Position numbers and translations under genes: made by a program. From Centipeda felix (GTDB lineage Bacteria > Bacillota > Negativicutes > Selenomonadales > Selenomonadaceae): a stretch of DNA of 64,000 bases. This document shows, piece after piece, positions 24,673-33,465 of this stretch (positions within the stretch are counted from its first letter, which is position 1; the number at the start of each line of letters is the position of its first letter). The notes beneath the pieces were generated by a model that saw nothing but the letters and a program-made list of their open reading frames with translations, was not told the origin of the DNA and ran no database searches. The stretch is from assembly GCF_900186465.1 (NCBI RefSeq), contig NZ_LT891947.1, positions 51,956-115,955 on the forward strand, given 5' to 3'.

Positions 24673-24709
24673 ACACCCAACGGAGTCATTTACATCCGTT
24701 GGGTGTTTA
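24673..24709 (+). terminator. Terminator ending the LPS cluster
   Basis: ACACCCAACGGA (24673-24684) pairs fully with TCCGTTGGGTGT (24695-24706), followed by TTTAT. Confidence 0.8.
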
Positions 24710-24781
24710 TCGTATATAAATTGGAAGAGCTTGTCCCATATCTCCTGTCTCAGATTCAGGAGCTGTCCTTCCTGCTCTGCA

Positions 24782-25882
24782 TCATTCCTTTTCCCTTGTC
24801 GCGGGCGGCGTCCCCTGCACGCTCTCCACATTCAGCCCCGGTGTGATGCCGCGTGTGTAGCGGCGCTCCATGCGGTCGTGGACATGGGCGTATTTCGCCG
24901 TGACCTTGGGGCTGCGCTGGCGCAGGGTTTCCTGTACGACGCGCAGATCCTTGGTCTCCTGATAGAGGTTCGTGCCGCAGCTGTGGCGGAAGAGGTGGCA
25001 GGCATAGCCGGGCTGCTTGAGCCCCGCCTCGGTGAGTGCCTTGTTGATGACATAGCGGATGCCGACGCGCGAGATGCGCCCCTTCGGGTTGTTGTTCGCG
25101 CAGGAGATGATGGTCGGCGTGAGGCGGCTCTCGGGCGGGACAGCGCCGCGCGTTTCGATGTATGCGCGCAGGATGCCGAAGGTCTCCTCGCAGGGGTAGA
25201 TGATGCCCGCGTGTCCCTTACCGCGGATCTCGATGCGCCCGCGCTGCCAGTCGATGTCCTCGTCGGAGAGGCGCATGACTTCGACGACGCGCAGACCCTC
25301 GACCCCCATGAGGTAGACGATGAGGAGGTTGCGCAGACGGCGCAGCTCGTTCTTGTCGGCGGCAAGGCCCTCGCAGATCTCCTTGATCTGATCGACGGTG
25401 AGGTATTTATAGTCCTCGTCGAGGTGCTGTGGGTTGCGCAGCTGGAGGTCGGCGCAGGGGTTCTCGGCGATGAAGGAGAGCCGCTGGGCGACCTTGTAAA
25501 AGGCGCGGATCGCCGCGCCCTTGATCATGAGGGTGGCAGCACTGTAGCCGCGCGTCCGCATCTCCTCCATGTAGACGCGAATCTGGTAGTCGTGCACGTC
25601 GTTTAGCGGATGCAGCCCCTGTTCCATGCACCAGTGGAGAAAGAGGCGGATGGCGAGCTCATACGTGTCGCGCGTGTCCGACGTCGGTGCGCCGCCCGCG
25701 ATGTAGCGCGGGAGGTACTCGTAGAAATGTGCGATAAAGAACTCCGGTGTAATGGCGTCCTGCCGCACGCTGATGGACGGCGCATCCATGCGGCGCACAG
25801 CTGCGGGCGCATTCTCCCCGCGCCGCGCGGGAACGCCCATCTCCTGCGTGCCGTCGCTGCGGTATGCGCGATTTCCTGCCAA
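24782..25882 (-). CDS. Tyrosine recombinase (XerC/D-like integrase)
   Basis: About 366 residues. An N-terminal SAM-like core-binding domain (around 45-145) precedes the catalytic domain with LMGVEGLRVVEVMRL (first Arg), CHLFRHSCGT (His-x-x-Arg) and the final Tyr in KVTAKYAHVHDR. The position nine residues before the Tyr, His or Trp in most members, is Gln here (TLRQRSPKVTAKY). The start is uncertain: a TTG at 25880-25882 after AGAGGTG is taken, 31 bases after the serC stop. It may act in chromosome-dimer resolution or be left from a mobile element; no attachment site is seen. Confidence 0.75.
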   Translation of the reverse strand: MAGNRAYRSDGTQEMGVPARRGENAPAAVRRMDAPSISVRQDAITPEFFIAHFYEYLPRYIAGGAPTSDTRDTYELAIRLFLHWCMEQGLHPLNDVHDYQIRVYMEEMRTRGYSAATLMIKGAAIRAFYKVAQRLSFIAENPCADLQLRNPQHLDEDYKYLTVDQIKEICEGLAADKNELRRLRNLLIVYLMGVEGLRVVEVMRLSDEDIDWQRGRIEIRGKGHAGIIYPCEETFGILRAYIETRGAVPPESRLTPTIISCANNNPKGRISRVGIRYVINKALTEAGLKQPGYACHLFRHSCGTNLYQETKDLRVVQETLRQRSPKVTAKYAHVHDRMERRYTRGITPGLNVESVQGTPPATREKE

Positions 25883-25913
25883 AAATGTCACCTCTTTCCA
25901 CAGACCACGAGCA

Positions 25914-26999
25914 TCAGTGTTTCTTGCGGAACTCTGCCATGAACGCGGCGAGCGCCTCGACGCCTGCGAGAGGCATGGCGTTGTAGATGGAGGCGCGCAT
26001 GCCGCCGACGCTGCGGTGTCCCTTGATGCCGCCGAGGTTGTGTTCCTTTGCCTCGGCAACGAATGCCGTTTCGAGTTCCTCGGTCGGCAGGCGGAAGGTG
26101 ACGTTCATGCGCGAGCGGCTGGCCTTCGCGGCATGCCCGCGGTAGAATCCGTCGGAGCTGTCGATGGCATCGTAGAGGAGCGCCGCTTTCTTTGCATTTG
26201 CCTCGCCCATGGCAGCGAGACCGCCGCGCTCTTTGATCCAGCGGGCGACTTTGCCGACGATGTAGATGGCAAAGACGGGCGGGGTGTTGTAGAGGGAGTC
26301 GTTCTTCTGGAAGGTGCTGTAGCGCAGCATGGTCGGCAGCTCGGCGGGGGTGTTCGCGAGGAGCTCCTTTTTCGCGATGTTCAGTACGACGCCGGCGGGG
26401 CCGAGGTTTTTCTGCACGCCCGCATAGATGAAGTCGTAGGAGGAGAAGTCCCACGGGCGCGAGAGCATGTCGGACGACATGTCGGCAAAGAGGGGGACGC
26501 CGTTTGTCTGCGGCGTGTAGTGGTACTCCGTGCCGTAGATGGTGTTGTTGAGGCAGATGTGGAGGTAGGCCGCGCCGGGCGCGATGTTCAGCTCGTCCTG
26601 ACGCGGGACGCGGACGTAGTTCTCCTCCTTGGTGGAGGCGGCGACGGTGCCGACGCCGAGTTTGACGGCCTCCTCGTATGCCTTCTGGGAGAAGGAGCCG
26701 GAGAGGGCGTAGCTGCCGGGGTGAGACTCGGTGGCGAAGTTCAGCGGGATGAGGGCAAAGGTCTGGCTGGCGCCGCCGGCGGTAAAGATGATGTCGTAGT
26801 CGTCGCCGAGCCCCATCAGTTCTTTGATGTCCGCCTTGGCCTGCTGGTGTACTTCGTCGTAGGCGGGGGCACGGTGGCTGATCTCGAGGATGGACATGCC
26901 TGTGCCGTGGAAGTTGAGCATCTCGCTCTGGACTTCTTTCAGGACGTCCTCGGGCAGGACGGCGGGGCCGGGGTTAAAGTTATAGATGCGTTCGTTCAT
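25914..26999 (-). CDS. serC: Phosphoserine aminotransferase
   Basis: A 361-residue class V aminotransferase beginning MNERIYNFNPGPAVLPEDV, with FTAGGASQTFALIPLNF and the PLP lysine in YAGVQKNLGPAGVVLNIAKKEL, and an end KGHRSVGGMRASIYNAMPL. It makes 3-phosphoserine from 3-phosphohydroxypyruvate and glutamate in serine synthesis, and can also act in vitamin B6 synthesis. AGGGAGA precedes the ATG. No serA next to it. Confidence 0.92.
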   Translation of the reverse strand: MNERIYNFNPGPAVLPEDVLKEVQSEMLNFHGTGMSILEISHRAPAYDEVHQQAKADIKELMGLGDDYDIIFTAGGASQTFALIPLNFATESHPGSYALSGSFSQKAYEEAVKLGVGTVAASTKEENYVRVPRQDELNIAPGAAYLHICLNNTIYGTEYHYTPQTNGVPLFADMSSDMLSRPWDFSSYDFIYAGVQKNLGPAGVVLNIAKKELLANTPAELPTMLRYSTFQKNDSLYNTPPVFAIYIVGKVARWIKERGGLAAMGEANAKKAALLYDAIDSSDGFYRGHAAKASRSRMNVTFRLPTEELETAFVAEAKEHNLGGIKGHRSVGGMRASIYNAMPLAGVEALAAFMAEFRKKH

Positions 27000-27055
27000 T
27001 TTGTGTCTCCCTCTATATCCTATCATTTCCATTGGGCGCCCCCTCCGTCACGCTG

Positions 27056-27098
27056 GCGCGTGCCGCCTCCCCCGTTGCGACGGGGGAGGCGAAGGAAG
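27056..27098 (+). repeat. Palindromic CCTCCCCCGT/ACGGGGGAGG repeat, copy 2
   Basis: GCCTCCCCCGTTgcgACGGGGGAGGC hairpin with a GC-rich CTGGCGCGTGCC segment before it, between serC and the CNNM transporter gene. Related to units at 9963 and 62141. Confidence 0.6.
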
Positions 27099-27108
27099 CA
27101 GTATTCGA

Positions 27109-28428
27109 TCAGTCGCCGGTTTCCACAGCGTTTGCCCGCGTCATGCGGATCTGGGCGACGCGCGCGCGATCCATCTGCAGCACCTCGAAGGTGTAGTCCT
27201 CCCATGTGCAGGTTTCGCCGACGGTAGGGATGCGGCCGATCTGGGCGGTGACGAAGCCGCCGAGGGTGTGAAAGTGGTCGTGATCCTCGTCGGGGAGTTC
27301 GTCGATGCCGAATTCCTCCTTGAACTCGTCGATGGGGAACAGTCCGTCAAAGATCCATGTCTGCGCCTTCTCCGCCCCGGTGCGCGTGCCCGTGGGCGCA
27401 TCCTCATCCGCGCTGCCGATGATCTCGCCCATGATGTCGTCCATGGTGATGAAGCCGACGACGCCGCCGTACTCGTCGAGGACGACGGCCTCGTGGATGG
27501 CACCGCTGCGGAATTTTTCGAGGACGCGCAGCCCCTCCATGGTGCGCGGGACGAAGAGCGGCTTGCGGATGTAGTCCGTGATGTCGATCTCCGTCCCGTC
27601 GAGTGCCGCGTCGAGCAGCTCCTTGGCGTAGACCACGCCGCGGAAGTCGTCGAGGTTCTCATAGGCGACGGGGAATACGTCGTGCGCCTCTGCGCGGACG
27701 ATGCGCAGCTGTTCGGCGCGGGGCTCCGCGAGGTCGACCCAGGCGATCTGGGTGCGCGGCGTCATGAGCGCCGAGGCGGTCTGATCGCTCATGTGGAAGA
27801 TGCGGTCGACCATGTCCTGCTCGGTCTTTTCAAATGTACCGTCCTCCGTGCCCTGCTCCATGAGATCCTTGACCGCGTCCTCCGTGGCGGAGACACGGTT
27901 CTCCGGGTTGATGCCGAAGATGAGCAGGATGCCGCGCGAGATGGAGATGAGCGCAGCACTCGGCAGCGCGGTGAGCTGCGTGAGGAGGGCGATGGTGCGG
28001 TGTTTGCGCAGGAGCATCTCCTCGGGGTTCTGGAGGGCGATCTGTTTCGGCAGAAAGTCGCCAAAGAGCAGGGTGAGCGTCGTCATGACGAGGACGCTGA
28101 GGACGAGAGCGGCGGCGTAGACCTCCATGCCCGGGAGGAGCCGCGTGAGCACCCTGCTGAAAATCGGCAGGGCAAAGAGCCCGATGCCGAGCCCCGTAAA
28201 GAGACTCATGCAGGTGACGCCCGCCTGCGCCATGGCGATGGGGCGGTCGGCGTGCTCTAGGAGGGCAAGCGCCTCGGCCGCACCCGCTTCGCCGCTTTCG
28301 GCGAGACGCTCAAGACGCCCGCGATGGGAGGCTGTGAGCGCAGTCTCGATCTGGGCAAAGTAGGCGTTTGCCATGAGGGCGACGACGAGCAGGAAAAGAC
28401 AGAGAGCGTCGGATAAAGGACTGTCCAA
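27109..28428 (-). CDS. CNNM/CorC-family transporter (DUF21, CBS pair, CorC domain)
   Basis: A 439-residue protein: DUF21 membrane domain with four hydrophobic helices (about residues 5-190), a CBS-domain pair (around 205-335, including ALMTPRTQIAWVD and VVLDEYGGVVGFITMDDIMGEIIG), and a C-terminal CorC_HlyC domain (FDGLFPIDEFKEEFGID...TLGGFVTAQIGRIPTVGE). Such proteins, once called hemolysins, export Mg or other divalent ions. The start is a TTG after AAGGAG. A promoter-like ATGACA-17-TAGAAT lies upstream near 28563-28592. Confidence 0.85.
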   Translation of the reverse strand: MDSPLSDALCLFLLVVALMANAYFAQIETALTASHRGRLERLAESGEAGAAEALALLEHADRPIAMAQAGVTCMSLFTGLGIGLFALPIFSRVLTRLLPGMEVYAAALVLSVLVMTTLTLLFGDFLPKQIALQNPEEMLLRKHRTIALLTQLTALPSAALISISRGILLIFGINPENRVSATEDAVKDLMEQGTEDGTFEKTEQDMVDRIFHMSDQTASALMTPRTQIAWVDLAEPRAEQLRIVRAEAHDVFPVAYENLDDFRGVVYAKELLDAALDGTEIDITDYIRKPLFVPRTMEGLRVLEKFRSGAIHEAVVLDEYGGVVGFITMDDIMGEIIGSADEDAPTGTRTGAEKAQTWIFDGLFPIDEFKEEFGIDELPDEDHDHFHTLGGFVTAQIGRIPTVGETCTWEDYTFEVLQMDRARVAQIRMTRANAVETGD

Positions 28429-28586
28429 GAGTTGATGCAGCTCCTTTCAAATGTTGATGCGTTGCTTGACACTGCCGTCGATGCGAACACCATGCTGCGC
28501 AGGAAAACGCAGCGGAGCGTTGGCACTGGCGTATGGTGCCGTCATACGATACGTGCCCCTCATTCTACCACAAGATGAAGGAAATG

Positions 28587-30314
28587 TCATTGGGGCCTAT
28601 GCGGGGGAACCTCTATATCCGTCAGCCCGAAGTATTCCATCGCACCGTCCTTCGTGACGCCGTTGTCCCAGTCCTCGTAGTAGACGTGGCGCAGGGCGCG
28701 GCGCGTGTTCTCGATGCGCGGGAAGTGAACGACGGTCTCGCCGCGTGCGCGGGCGGCCTCGATCTGTGCGATCCGTGCCGCGTCCTCTATCCCCATCTCG
28801 TGTGTGAGGAGGAGCGCCGCCGCGCCCGTATAGGCGAGGAGGAGGAACGCCGCCGTGCGCAGCAGGCGGCCTGCCCGGGGGGAGAATTCGCTGCGCACCG
28901 ATGGATCATTCAGCAGGGCGAGCAGTGCCGCGACGCACATGGCGGCGGAACTGAATGTGGCACGTCCCGGGAAGGTCGGCGCGGCGATCATGACGAGATT
29001 GTTGCAGAGGCCGAGCCCGATGAGGCATGCGGCGTAACGCGCGGCGGGAGAGGCGCGCAGCACCTCGCACCAAGAGACCTGCTGCGCAGCGTCGCGGATG
29101 GAGGCCTTCGTCAGTCCCAGCAGCGCTTTCATGCGATGGTAGCAGAGCAGAATCACGAGCCAGTAGATCGCCATCTCCTCGAAGCCGTTCATGACATTCG
29201 TGAAGAGGAAAATGGTCTTTGGTCTGGTCTGCCCGAGCGGCGTGAGTACCCCCGCGATGACTGTGTCGCGGATGGCGGCCGCGACCCATCCGCCCGTAAA
29301 ATAGGAGACGGTGAGCAGCAGAAGCAGGCTCCAGAGCACTGCAGAGGCGGCGGTGATGCCGCCTTTGTCAAACGCCGCGACATGTTTTTTTCTGGCGCAG
29401 AGGATGAGCGATCCATCTCGCTCTACCGGCAGCCCAGACAGACGGCGCTGGCAGAGACGATATGCCGTGTATATGAGCAGCAGGACGGGCAGGAGGTAGA
29501 GCAGCATCTCGCCCTGCCCCGCGATCTGATTGCCAAGGTGGATGAGGATGCCCTTGTCCGCGCCCTGTGCGTCGTAGCGGACGTAGTTGCCGGGCGCGGC
29601 GACGAGCCCGATGAGCCCCGCGAGTGCGCCGACGGCACCCGTGAGCATCCACGGTGCGAACGCGCCGTGCCGCCGCGCATAGAGCGTGCAGCCAAGCGCG
29701 AGGAGGGTCACGGTCACGGCGAGGTTCTCGATCGACCAGCCCGCGAGTATGCCGAGGAGAAACATCGGCAGGATCGCCCACGCATGACGCGCCCGCTGTC
29801 TATCCCCCAGCATTTTCAGCGTGAGATTGTACGGCAGGAGAAAGAGAAAGGCGGGCACCGCCGACCAGAGATAGACCGTCGAGCCGCTTTTCCACACGGC
29901 GACCTCGCCAAAATGCGGCAGAGAGAGCCAGAGGAGGAGTGCCGCCAATGCAAGCAGCCCCGGCGTCCGGGTGAGTGCGGCAGAGCGGCGTGCGTGCATC
30001 ATGACGAGCACGGAGAGCGCGAGGAACATGAGCGCGTTCGCCGCGTCAAAGAGCGGCTTGCCGAGCCAGAGGAAGAGGTCGAGACAGAACACCGTGACCA
30101 TGCGCCCGCCGTGCAGGAGGTAGTGCTGCATGGCGGAGGTGAGGACATCGGAGAGCGATGCGATGGGCACGCCCGTCTTCCAGACCATCAGATAGTCGTA
30201 GTCGTCGCGGTGAAGGGGCATCCAGTGATTGAGCGCGAGCATAAAGGCAAAAATGGCGGCGGCTGTGAGTGCCGTCGCGCCGTATCGGTGCCCTCCGTCA
30301 TTCGCCTGTGTCAA
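28587..30314 (-). CDS. DUF6056 family multi-pass membrane protein, possible GtrC-type glycosyltransferase
   Basis: A 575-residue protein with roughly 11-12 membrane helices. The first loop has LNHWMPLHRDDYDYLMVWKTG, whose acidic DDYDY resembles the catalytic loop of GT-C enzymes. The TTG start (30312-30314) follows AAGGAGGAG and overlaps the preceding GtrB-like gene by 17 bases. GtrB supplies undecaprenyl-linked sugar in serotype-conversion systems, and the neighbour is then a membrane glycosyltransferase like this one. Since the GtrB here lacks its catalytic half, the pair may no longer work. Confidence 0.68.
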   Translation of the reverse strand: MTQANDGGHRYGATALTAAAIFAFMLALNHWMPLHRDDYDYLMVWKTGVPIASLSDVLTSAMQHYLLHGGRMVTVFCLDLFLWLGKPLFDAANALMFLALSVLVMMHARRSAALTRTPGLLALAALLLWLSLPHFGEVAVWKSGSTVYLWSAVPAFLFLLPYNLTLKMLGDRQRARHAWAILPMFLLGILAGWSIENLAVTVTLLALGCTLYARRHGAFAPWMLTGAVGALAGLIGLVAAPGNYVRYDAQGADKGILIHLGNQIAGQGEMLLYLLPVLLLIYTAYRLCQRRLSGLPVERDGSLILCARKKHVAAFDKGGITAASAVLWSLLLLLTVSYFTGGWVAAAIRDTVIAGVLTPLGQTRPKTIFLFTNVMNGFEEMAIYWLVILLCYHRMKALLGLTKASIRDAAQQVSWCEVLRASPAARYAACLIGLGLCNNLVMIAAPTFPGRATFSSAAMCVAALLALLNDPSVRSEFSPRAGRLLRTAAFLLLAYTGAAALLLTHEMGIEDAARIAQIEAARARGETVVHFPRIENTRRALRHVYYEDWDNGVTKDGAMEYFGLTDIEVPPHRPQ

Positions 30315-31098
30315 TGTATCTCCTCCTTGCCAGCTTTGCATTGTCAAATTTCTCCCCGTCCAGCTCATCGATCAGATAGCACGGACGACGCTTGCTCTCT
30401 GTAAAGACACGCCCGAGGTACTCGCCGATGATGCCGAGCGAGAGCAGCTGCACGCCGCCGAGAAAGAGCAGGACAGTCATGAGCGTCGGATAGCCCGCCA
30501 CGGGGTCGCCGTAGACGAGCGCATCGACGAGCACGACGACCATGTAGCAGAGCGCGAGCGCGGAGACGATGAGCCCGAGCACCGTCGTCAGGCGCAGCGG
30601 CGCGGTCGTAAAGGACGTGATCCCCTCGACGGCGAGCGAGAGCAGCGCGAGATAGCTCCACGTCGTCTTGCCCGCCGCACGCGGCTGCACCTGAAAGGGG
30701 ATCTCCTTTTTCTTGAACCCCACCCACGTAAAGAGCCCCTTCGTAAACCTCTGATTCTCGCGCAGCAGGCGCAGCGCCGCGACGCAGCGATGATCGAGCA
30801 GGGCAAAGTCATAGTTCTGCCCCGTCGGATGCGCGACGGTATACGCCTCCGTGCCCTCGTTGCGCACGGTCAGCTTCAGCAGGAGACGACCGCTCTTTTC
30901 GTTCACGGTCAGATCTTCGGAGAGATCGCCGATGCGCACCCCCGCGTAGGTGTTCGATGCCGCGTGCACCGCGGGCGTGTGCGAGGTCGGTATGCTGATG
31001 CCGATGCCTCCGCCGATGCCCGCCTCCGCCGCGGGGGCGAGGGCAGGGGCGAGGAGGGCGGCCGTGAGAAGGGCAGCGAATAGTTTCGTGGGGGTCAT
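30298..31098 (-). CDS. Chimeric protein: secreted BsuPI-like N-terminus joined to the C-terminal half of a GtrB-type glycosyltransferase
   Basis: A 266-residue frame made of two unrelated parts. Residues 1-26 are a signal peptide and about 60-98 match a BsuPI-type beta domain (LLLKLTVRNEGTEAYTVAHP, GQNYDF). From about 100 the sequence is the end of a GtrB/DPM1-type undecaprenyl-phosphate glycosyltransferase (ENQRFTKGLFTWVGFKKKE, VEGITSFTTAPLRL, two membrane helices, IIGEYLGRVFTESKRRP). The whole catalytic GT-A half is missing. The joint lies at YDFALLD, where both families have a similar DFxLxD string. GGAAGGAA sets the start. It is either a real deletion fusion or an assembly join. Confidence 0.7.
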   Translation of the reverse strand: MTPTKLFAALLTAALLAPALAPAAEAGIGGGIGISIPTSHTPAVHAASNTYAGVRIGDLSEDLTVNEKSGRLLLKLTVRNEGTEAYTVAHPTGQNYDFALLDHRCVAALRLLRENQRFTKGLFTWVGFKKKEIPFQVQPRAAGKTTWSYLALLSLAVEGITSFTTAPLRLTTVLGLIVSALALCYMVVVLVDALVYGDPVAGYPTLMTVLLFLGGVQLLSLGIIGEYLGRVFTESKRRPCYLIDELDGEKFDNAKLARRRYIDTGE

Positions 31099-31266
31099 GG
31101 GTATTCCTTCCGTCAATCCAATTATTTTCATCGTATTCGCGCAGAAATGCGATTCCTTAGTAATTTCGACAAAAAAGGGCGAATTACCTTTTCTAGGCGG
31201 GATTTTTGTAGTAGAATGAATAGAAACACTGATTATCAGTGGGAAAACCGTCAAAGGAGAAAGTAC

Positions 31267-32055
31267 ATGGTCGTAGAAATCATCAGTGTGGGCACGGAGC
31301 TGCTCATGGGAAATATCGTGAACACGAACGCACAGCACATCGCGCAGAAACTCGCGCACATGGGGCTGGATGCCTACTATCAGACGGTGGTCGGGGACAA
31401 TCCCGAGCGCCTGCGCGCCGCACTCGATGTGGCGTATACGCGCGGGGACTGCGTCATCACCACGGGCGGTCTTGGCCCGACGAAGGACGATCTGACAAAG
31501 GAGATGCTGATCTCCTACTTTGGCTGCACGCCCGTTGAGGACGAGGAGGCGCTGCGCCGTCTGGAGGAGCGCGCGGCAAAGCGCGGCGTCCCCCTCTCGG
31601 AGAGTATGCGCAAGCAGGCGACGGTTCCCTCAGGTGCAGTGGTACTGCAGAACGACCACGGCACGGCACCCGGCGTCATCATTGAGAAGGACGGCCGCGT
31701 GTGCATCATGCTCCCCGGCCCGCCGAAAGAGATGAAGCCGATGTTTGCGGATGCATGCCGTCTCTTTCTCGCGGGAAAGAGCGACAAGGCGTTCGTCTCC
31801 ATGAACATCAAGCTCTACTCCATGGCGGAGCAAGGCTTTCCCGTCGGTGAGGCACAGGTTGCCGATCGGCTCGGCGCACTCGTCGATGGGGAAAACCCGA
31901 CGGTGGCGACGTACGCGAAGGAGGACGGCTGCCTCGTCCGCGTGACGGCAGCGGCGAAGACCACGGAGGAAGCGCGAATCCTTCTCGCACCGACACTCGC
32001 AGAGGTCAGAGCGGCGATTGGGGAAGAGCATATCAGATTGGTGGAAGAGGACTAA
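31267..32055 (+). CDS. cinA: CinA-type molybdopterin-binding domain protein, short form
   Basis: A 262-residue protein matching the N-terminal domain of CinA: VEIISVGTELLMGNIVNTNAQHIAQKLA, VITTGGLGPTKDDLTKE and ILPGPPKEM-type IMLPGPPKEMKPMF. The C-terminal PncC-type nicotinamide-nucleotide amidase domain of full CinA (about 410 residues) is absent; the frame ends at EEHIRLVEED, close to the domain border. Start set by AAAGGAG six bases before the ATG. Roles in NAD recycling and competence are known for full-length members. Confidence 0.78.
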   Translation: MVVEIISVGTELLMGNIVNTNAQHIAQKLAHMGLDAYYQTVVGDNPERLRAALDVAYTRGDCVITTGGLGPTKDDLTKEMLISYFGCTPVEDEEALRRLEERAAKRGVPLSESMRKQATVPSGAVVLQNDHGTAPGVIIEKDGRVCIMLPGPPKEMKPMFADACRLFLAGKSDKAFVSMNIKLYSMAEQGFPVGEAQVADRLGALVDGENPTVATYAKEDGCLVRVTAAAKTTEEARILLAPTLAEVRAAIGEEHIRLVEED

Positions 32056-33384
32056 ATGCAGCTGCGATTTTTTCGGCATGGGCTGGGGGTACTCCTTGCC
32101 GTTTTTCTTATTGTGAGTATGACACAGGCATCCGCCGCAGGGAAATCTGTGGAGCGTGGTGCGGAGCGGAGCGGCGTACGTACACCGCCTGCGGCAGCAC
32201 TGCCCTCCTCCGTGCTCCTGCGCTGGGAGCCCTACAATGGTGCGGTACGCTATGAGGTGCGCATCCTCGTGCGCACGGCGGAGGGGCGTATGGTCGAGCA
32301 GCAGAAGCTCAGCCGTGTCTATACGACGGGCGTACACATCCCCTTTACAGGGCTTCTGCCGCAGGACGACCTCTACTGGACAGTGCAGCCGCTTGGCTAC
32401 GACGGCACGCCGATTGCTGCGGCGTCGGCGCCGCAGCCGGTGTGCAAGGCGCTCGCCGACCCGCCTGCGCCCGTCCTCACGGCGGAGTATGACAAGATGG
32501 CATACGCGCCGCTCTACCCCGTCTACTCGTGGATCCCGCTCAGCGGGCAGACCCATCATGAGGTCGAGGTCTACCGCCGCGCGGCCGATGGGCGTGATGT
32601 TTTCCTGCATACCCTGCAGGCGGGCGAGCAGGATGTCTATGACGATGCGGCGTTCACTGTGCCGGGACACTATGTCTACCGCGTTCGCGGCGTGACGACG
32701 GCGGGGACGCCGATCTCCGACTGGTCGGCGGGCGGCACATTCGATGTCATCTTGCATACACCGATCGCCGCGATCGGGGACAGCATCACGCATGGCGGCG
32801 GGGCGATCACACTGCCGCCCTCCTACACGCTCTATGACTGGGAGACGTACTGCACCGTGCCCGTCAAAAACCTCGGGCACAGCGGCGACACGACAGCGGA
32901 TATGCTCGCGCGGTTTGACCGCGATGTGCTGCCGTTCGCGCCGCGCGTCCTCATCATCATGGGCGGCGTGAACGACTACCGCTCCGGCGTCTACGGTGCA
33001 CAGACCGTGCGCAACCTCGCCGCCCTTGGGGAGAAATGCCGCGCGCACGGCATCACGCCGATCTTTCTGACGGTGACGCCGATCCGCCCCGTGTGGATGA
33101 CGAAGCGCATGACGATCATGACGCCGCCCTCGGACTGGATGGATCACCGTGACTACATCAACGACTGGGTGCGTCAGCAGGAGTTCAGCATCGATGTCTC
33201 CTCCACGCTTGCGGACGCGAATGGCGAGCTCGAGGCAGCGTACACGACGGATGGACTGCACCCCGACTATATGGGGAAAAATCACATCGGGCAGACGGTG
33301 GACGCCTACCTGCGCAGGAATTTCGCTGATGCGGTGGGCGCGGCGGAACGCCGCCTTCGGATTTACAAAGAGACGGGAGAGTAG
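32056..33384 (+). CDS. Secreted SGNH/GDSL-family hydrolase
   Basis: A 442-residue protein with a signal peptide (1-28, MQLRFFRHGLGVLLAVFLIV), two fibronectin-like beta domains (about 50-125 and 145-225, each with the LRWEPYNGAVRYEVRI or YSWIPLSGQTHHEVEVY pattern), then an SGNH esterase domain: AAIGDSITHGGG (Ser nucleophile), NLGHSGDTTADML (Gly), IIMGGVNDY (Asn) and DGLHPDYMGKNHIG (Asp and His). It probably cleaves acetyl or fatty-acyl esters outside the inner membrane. It starts one base after the cinA stop. Confidence 0.8.
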   Translation: MQLRFFRHGLGVLLAVFLIVSMTQASAAGKSVERGAERSGVRTPPAAALPSSVLLRWEPYNGAVRYEVRILVRTAEGRMVEQQKLSRVYTTGVHIPFTGLLPQDDLYWTVQPLGYDGTPIAAASAPQPVCKALADPPAPVLTAEYDKMAYAPLYPVYSWIPLSGQTHHEVEVYRRAADGRDVFLHTLQAGEQDVYDDAAFTVPGHYVYRVRGVTTAGTPISDWSAGGTFDVILHTPIAAIGDSITHGGGAITLPPSYTLYDWETYCTVPVKNLGHSGDTTADMLARFDRDVLPFAPRVLIIMGGVNDYRSGVYGAQTVRNLAALGEKCRAHGITPIFLTVTPIRPVWMTKRMTIMTPPSDWMDHRDYINDWVRQQEFSIDVSSTLADANGELEAAYTTDGLHPDYMGKNHIGQTVDAYLRRNFADAVGAAERRLRIYKETGE

Positions 33385-33465
33385 GGATAGGGCGCACACA
33401 CTGTGCCGCTTGCTTCCCTATGGCGTATGAGATACAATATAAAAATGATGAAAGGAGCCTCTGTC

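Noticed and set aside
31147..31266. N-terminal extension of CinA from 31147
   Set aside because: The frame is open, but AAAGGAG and the family start point to ATG 31267.
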